This document shows, piece after piece, positions 4,496 through 7,124 of a DNA stretch of 7,124 nucleotides. Under the pieces are notes generated by a model, which saw only the letters and a program-made list of their open reading frames with translations, made no database searches and was not told the origin of the DNA. The position numbers and the translations under genes are program-made. How positions within the stretch are numbered: position 1 is the first letter of the stretch; each line of letters begins with the position of its first letter. Source of the DNA: a bacterium (lineage in GTDB: Bacteria > Zixibacteria > MSB-5A5 > GN15 > FEB-12); the NCBI GenBank assembly GCA_030640905.1, contig DAOWIM010000334.1:1-7124 (forward strand). Direction: 5' to 3'.

Positions 4496-7124
4496 GACCC
4501 ATTGTGGATGCGTTACCCGGCCATATCGCCGGACGGAGCGACAATTGTATTCAGTTACAAAGGTGACCTCTACAGTGTGCCCGCCGCAGGCGGTGACGCT
4601 TCTTTGCTGACTCTCCATGAAGCGTACGATTTCATGCCGATCTGGTCGCCCGATGGACAGTCAATCGCGTTCGTGTCAGATCGAAACGGCAACTACGACA
4701 TTTTCCTGATGTCGGCTTCCGGTGGACCGGCGGGTCGGCTCACTTTCCATTCGGCGTACGACCGACCGACCGATTTTACGCCGGACGGCAAGGCGATAAT
4801 TTTCCGTTCGTCGCGGCTTGATGATGTTAAATCTGTCCAGTTCCCCAGTGGTTCAATGTCGGAGCTTTATCGGGTTCCGGTCGATGGTGGACGCGTTGAG
4901 CAGATGATCACAACTCCCGCCGAGCTCGCGCAGTTTGACCGATCCGGGAAACGCCTGGCTTACCAGGATTGCAAAGGGTTCGAAGATTACTGGCGCAAAC
5001 ATCACACTTCGTCAATCGCGCGAGACTTGTGGCTATATGATATTGACAAGGGAACACACACCAAGCTGACCGATTTTGCCGGTGAAGACCGGAATCCGGT
5101 TTGGAGTCCCGACGATGAAACACTCTACTTCCTCAGTGAAAGAGATGGTTCGTTCAACGTGTGGCAGATGCCGGTAGCCGATCCCGCTCAGGCGACTCAG
5201 GTTACTCATCATACCAAACATCCGGTACGGTTCCTCTCGATGTCCGACGCGGGCGATATATGCTACGGTTTCGATGGTGAGATATATGTACGCCCAACCG
5301 GTGCGAACCAAAGCCGGAAGGTTAGTGTCAAGATAACTTTTGACGAGCGCACCAATGCAACCGAATTCCTGACGCTCAGTGGCAACGTGTCCGATCTGGC
5401 CGTATCTCCCAATGGCAAAGAGGTCGCGTTTGTAAGCAGGGGTGAGGTTTTTGTCGCGTCGGTCGATCATGGCCTGACCAAACGCGTTACCAATACACCA
5501 GAGCAGGAGAGGTCGGTAAGTTTCTCACCGGACGGACGCTCCCTGCTGTACGCTGGTGAGCGCGACAAGAGCTGGAATGTATACCAGAGCACTATCGCCG
5601 ATGACACCGAACCATATTTTTACAACTGTACGCTGATAGACGAGAAAGCGATTGTCAAGACCGATCGCGAAACCTTCCAACCCAGCTACTCACCCGATGG
5701 AAAGGAAGTCGCCTTTTTGGAGGAAAGAACCATCTTGAAGGTGATCACTCTAGCCAGCGGCAAGACCAGGACGATTTTCCCGGAAGGGTTGAATTACTCC
5801 TACATTGACGGCGACCAATGGTACCAATGGTCCCCCGACGGGCAGTGGTTTTTGATAGAACACAACAGCTTCGGTGAACGATGGTCCAACGAGGTTGCCC
5901 TGCTTGATGTCAAGGGCGAGAAGGAACCGATCAATCTCACCAAAAGCGGTTATGAAGATTATGGTCAGAAATGGATGATGGGTGGTAAGATGATGATCTG
6001 GTTCACCGACCGTTACGGAAGACGTAACCATGGTGGCTGGGGATTTGATTCTGATCTGCTCGGCATGTTCTTCACACAGGACGCCTGGGATCGTTACAAC
6101 CTCAGCGAGGCGGAATTGGAAATCCTTGAGAAACAGGAGGAAGAAGCCGAAAAGAACAAGGACGATGACCAGGACGACGAGGGTAAAGACGATGATGAGG
6201 GCAAGGACGATGATGAGAGCAAGGACGACGACGATGACTCATCAATCAAACTGCCCGATCCGGTGCCGATGGAACTGAGTGGTATCGAGGATCGAACTAT
6301 CCGGTTGACGACACATTCTTCCCGCCTGGCTGATGCCGTCCTTACCTCCGATGGTGAGCAGCTACTCTACCTGGCTCGATTTGAAGAGGGGTATGATCTC
6401 TGGAGCTACAAACACCGCACCTCCGATATTGAACTGTTGACAAAACTCAGCGCGCGACGGATCAGTTCATTTACAATCGATGCCGATGATGAAAACCTGT
6501 ATATGATTGCCGATGGGAAGCCAATAAAGATAGGTCTTCCCGGTGGCAAAAGAGAAGGGATCAGCTATTCGGCCAGCATGTATCTAAATCCAGCCAGTGA
6601 ACGTGAGTACATGTTTGAACACGCCTGGCGACAGATGCTCAAGAAATTCTATGTCGAGGATATGCATGGTGTCGACTGGGAATTCTACAAAAAGGAGTAT
6701 GCACGGTTCCTGCCGCACATAAATAACAACTGGGATTTTGCGGAAATGCTCAGCGAGATGCTCGGCGAACTCAATGGCTCGCACACCGGCTCCGGTTACG
6801 TGTTTAAGATGGACGGTGCCGATGAAACAGCATCGCTCGGTGGCTACTTCGATCCGGAACATTCGGGCGACGGACTTAAAATATTAGAGATTTTTGATAA
6901 AGGTCCCCTGCATGATGCGGACACCAAAATCACGGTTGGGACGATTATCGAGAAAATCGACGGCGAGGCCATCAAAGCCGGCAGTAGTTATTATCCACTG
7001 CTGAATCACAAAGTGGGAAAACCAGTGTTGTTGACTCTCAACGATGATGGTGACCGTTGGACTGAGACTATCAAACCGATGTCTCTGGGAAAGCAACGAG
7101 AACTGGCATACCAGCGTTGGGTCA
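4400..7124 (+). CDS. Exported tricorn-type S41 protease (3'-partial)
   Basis: The frame runs open from ATG 4400 to the window end (908 codons); tricorn proteases usually have about 1,050-1,100 residues. Residues 1-32 form a signal peptide (RGRW, hydrophobic core, AVSA before Asp33), so the mature enzyme is periplasmic or outside. About 33-315 is the first beta-propeller, with SPDG-type repeats such as AISPDGATIVF (41-51) and IWSPDGQSIAFVSDRNG. About 318-720 is the second, starting TNATEFLTLSGN, also with SPDG repeats. An acidic insert lies at 577-613. About 722-810 is the C1 domain (FEHAWRQMLKKFY, GVDWEFY), ending in GELNGSHTGS; Ser794 and His795 match the Ser-His pair of Thermoplasma tricorn (S745/H746). 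About 813-895 is the PDZ domain (GLKILEIFDKGP, GTIIEKIDGE). The C2 domain with the nucleophilic Ser is missing because the window stops. The family degrades peptides fed through the propellers. No frameshift was seen. Confidence 0.94.
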   Translation, partial: MKTSSKSSPRGRWLHCLSLLALLILLATAVSADPLWMRYPAISPDGATIVFSYKGDLYSVPAAGGDASLLTLHEAYDFMPIWSPDGQSIAFVSDRNGNYDIFLMSASGGPAGRLTFHSAYDRPTDFTPDGKAIIFRSSRLDDVKSVQFPSGSMSELYRVPVDGGRVEQMITTPAELAQFDRSGKRLAYQDCKGFEDYWRKHHTSSIARDLWLYDIDKGTHTKLTDFAGEDRNPVWSPDDETLYFLSERDGSFNVWQMPVADPAQATQVTHHTKHPVRFLSMSDAGDICYGFDGEIYVRPTGANQSRKVSVKITFDERTNATEFLTLSGNVSDLAVSPNGKEVAFVSRGEVFVASVDHGLTKRVTNTPEQERSVSFSPDGRSLLYAGERDKSWNVYQSTIADDTEPYFYNCTLIDEKAIVKTDRETFQPSYSPDGKEVAFLEERTILKVITLASGKTRTIFPEGLNYSYIDGDQWYQWSPDGQWFLIEHNSFGERWSNEVALLDVKGEKEPINLTKSGYEDYGQKWMMGGKMMIWFTDRYGRRNHGGWGFDSDLLGMFFTQDAWDRYNLSEAELEILEKQEEEAEKNKDDDQDDEGKDDDEGKDDDESKDDDDDSSIKLPDPVPMELSGIEDRTIRLTTHSSRLADAVLTSDGEQLLYLARFEEGYDLWSYKHRTSDIELLTKLSARRISSFTIDADDENLYMIADGKPIKIGLPGGKREGISYSASMYLNPASEREYMFEHAWRQMLKKFYVEDMHGVDWEFYKKEYARFLPHINNNWDFAEMLSEMLGELNGSHTGSGYVFKMDGADETASLGGYFDPEHSGDGLKILEIFDKGPLHDADTKITVGTIIEKIDGEAIKAGSSYYPLLNHKVGKPVLLTLNDDGDRWTETIKPMSLGKQRELAYQRWV
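6128..6238 (+). repeat. Acidic low-complexity insert with 18-base tandem repeat in the tricorn gene
   Basis: Codons 577-613 encode a Glu/Lys stretch (EKQEEEAEKNK) followed by an Asp-rich array. From 6185 three 18-base units follow each other (6185-6202, 6203-6220, 6221-6238), reading KDDDEG, KDDDES and KDDDDD; a related longer unit (6158-6184) precedes them. All keep the frame. The segment sits in the second propeller between ordinary blade sequences, so it is probably a surface loop. It could bind divalent cations such as Ca2+ or aid solubility; repeat number may vary between strains. Confidence 0.8.

Noticed and set aside
4267..4566. 99-aa plus-strand frame upstream of and over the tricorn start
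   Set aside because: It overlaps the signal peptide of the tricorn gene in another frame, has no ribosome site and reads as random sequence.
5033..5470. 145-aa minus-strand frame inside the tricorn gene
   Set aside because: It is antisense to clear propeller repeats and shows no motif of its own.
6158..6238. CRISPR or other regular array
   Set aside because: The 18-base units are contiguous, without spacers, and encode an in-frame acidic stretch.
6030..6278. 82-aa frame rich in Arg, Thr and Met
   Set aside because: Its composition is the frame-shifted reading of the Asp-rich repeat; the correct frame continues the tricorn protein.

Overview
The window is about 7.1 kb of bacterial chromosome with moderate GC, protein-coding on both strands and cut at both ends. 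It holds four genes: the 3' part of a multi-PAS hybrid histidine kinase (+), a small protein of unknown function (+), a membrane-anchored YiiX/YebB-type (NlpC/P60-like) cysteine hydrolase (-), and the 5' part of an exported tricorn-type S41 protease (+). No tRNA, rRNA, CRISPR, transposase, phage gene or attachment site was seen. PAS-rich hybrid kinases, exported tricorn proteases with acidic inserts and Shine-Dalgarno starts fit a Gram-negative, environmental bacterium of the wider FCB type (Zixibacteria- or Latescibacteria-like lineages come to mind). That placement is a guess from gene style only.

Layout. Positions 1-2028: sensor kinase, open at its 5' end, with the end of one PAS domain, two complete PAS domains, a HisKA/HATPase core and a C-terminal receiver. 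Positions 2029-2234: intergenic DNA with a GC-rich block that is not clearly coding, then a promoter and a strong ribosome site for the small gene at 2235-2513. Positions 2514-2606: convergent gap with weak hairpins. Positions 2607-4091: the cysteine hydrolase on the minus strand, starting at GTG. Positions 4092-4399: a 308-bp divergent control region with candidate promoters on both strands, a start-stop mini-ORF, a hairpin over the GTG start and a spaced inverted repeat. Positions 4400-7124: tricorn protease with signal peptide, two beta-propellers, C1 domain and PDZ domain; the catalytic C2 domain lies beyond the window.

How the genes may work together. The two envelope enzymes (an anchored thiol hydrolase and an exported peptide-degrading protease) are divergently transcribed from one control region, which allows but does not prove co-regulation. 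The kinase and the small gene are co-directional, but their 206-bp gap with its own promoter-like sequence suggests separate transcription. I see no convincing new multi-gene system. The points most worth a second look are the small orphan protein family, the GC-rich intergenic block, the leader of the hydrolase gene, and the acidic repeat inside the tricorn propeller.
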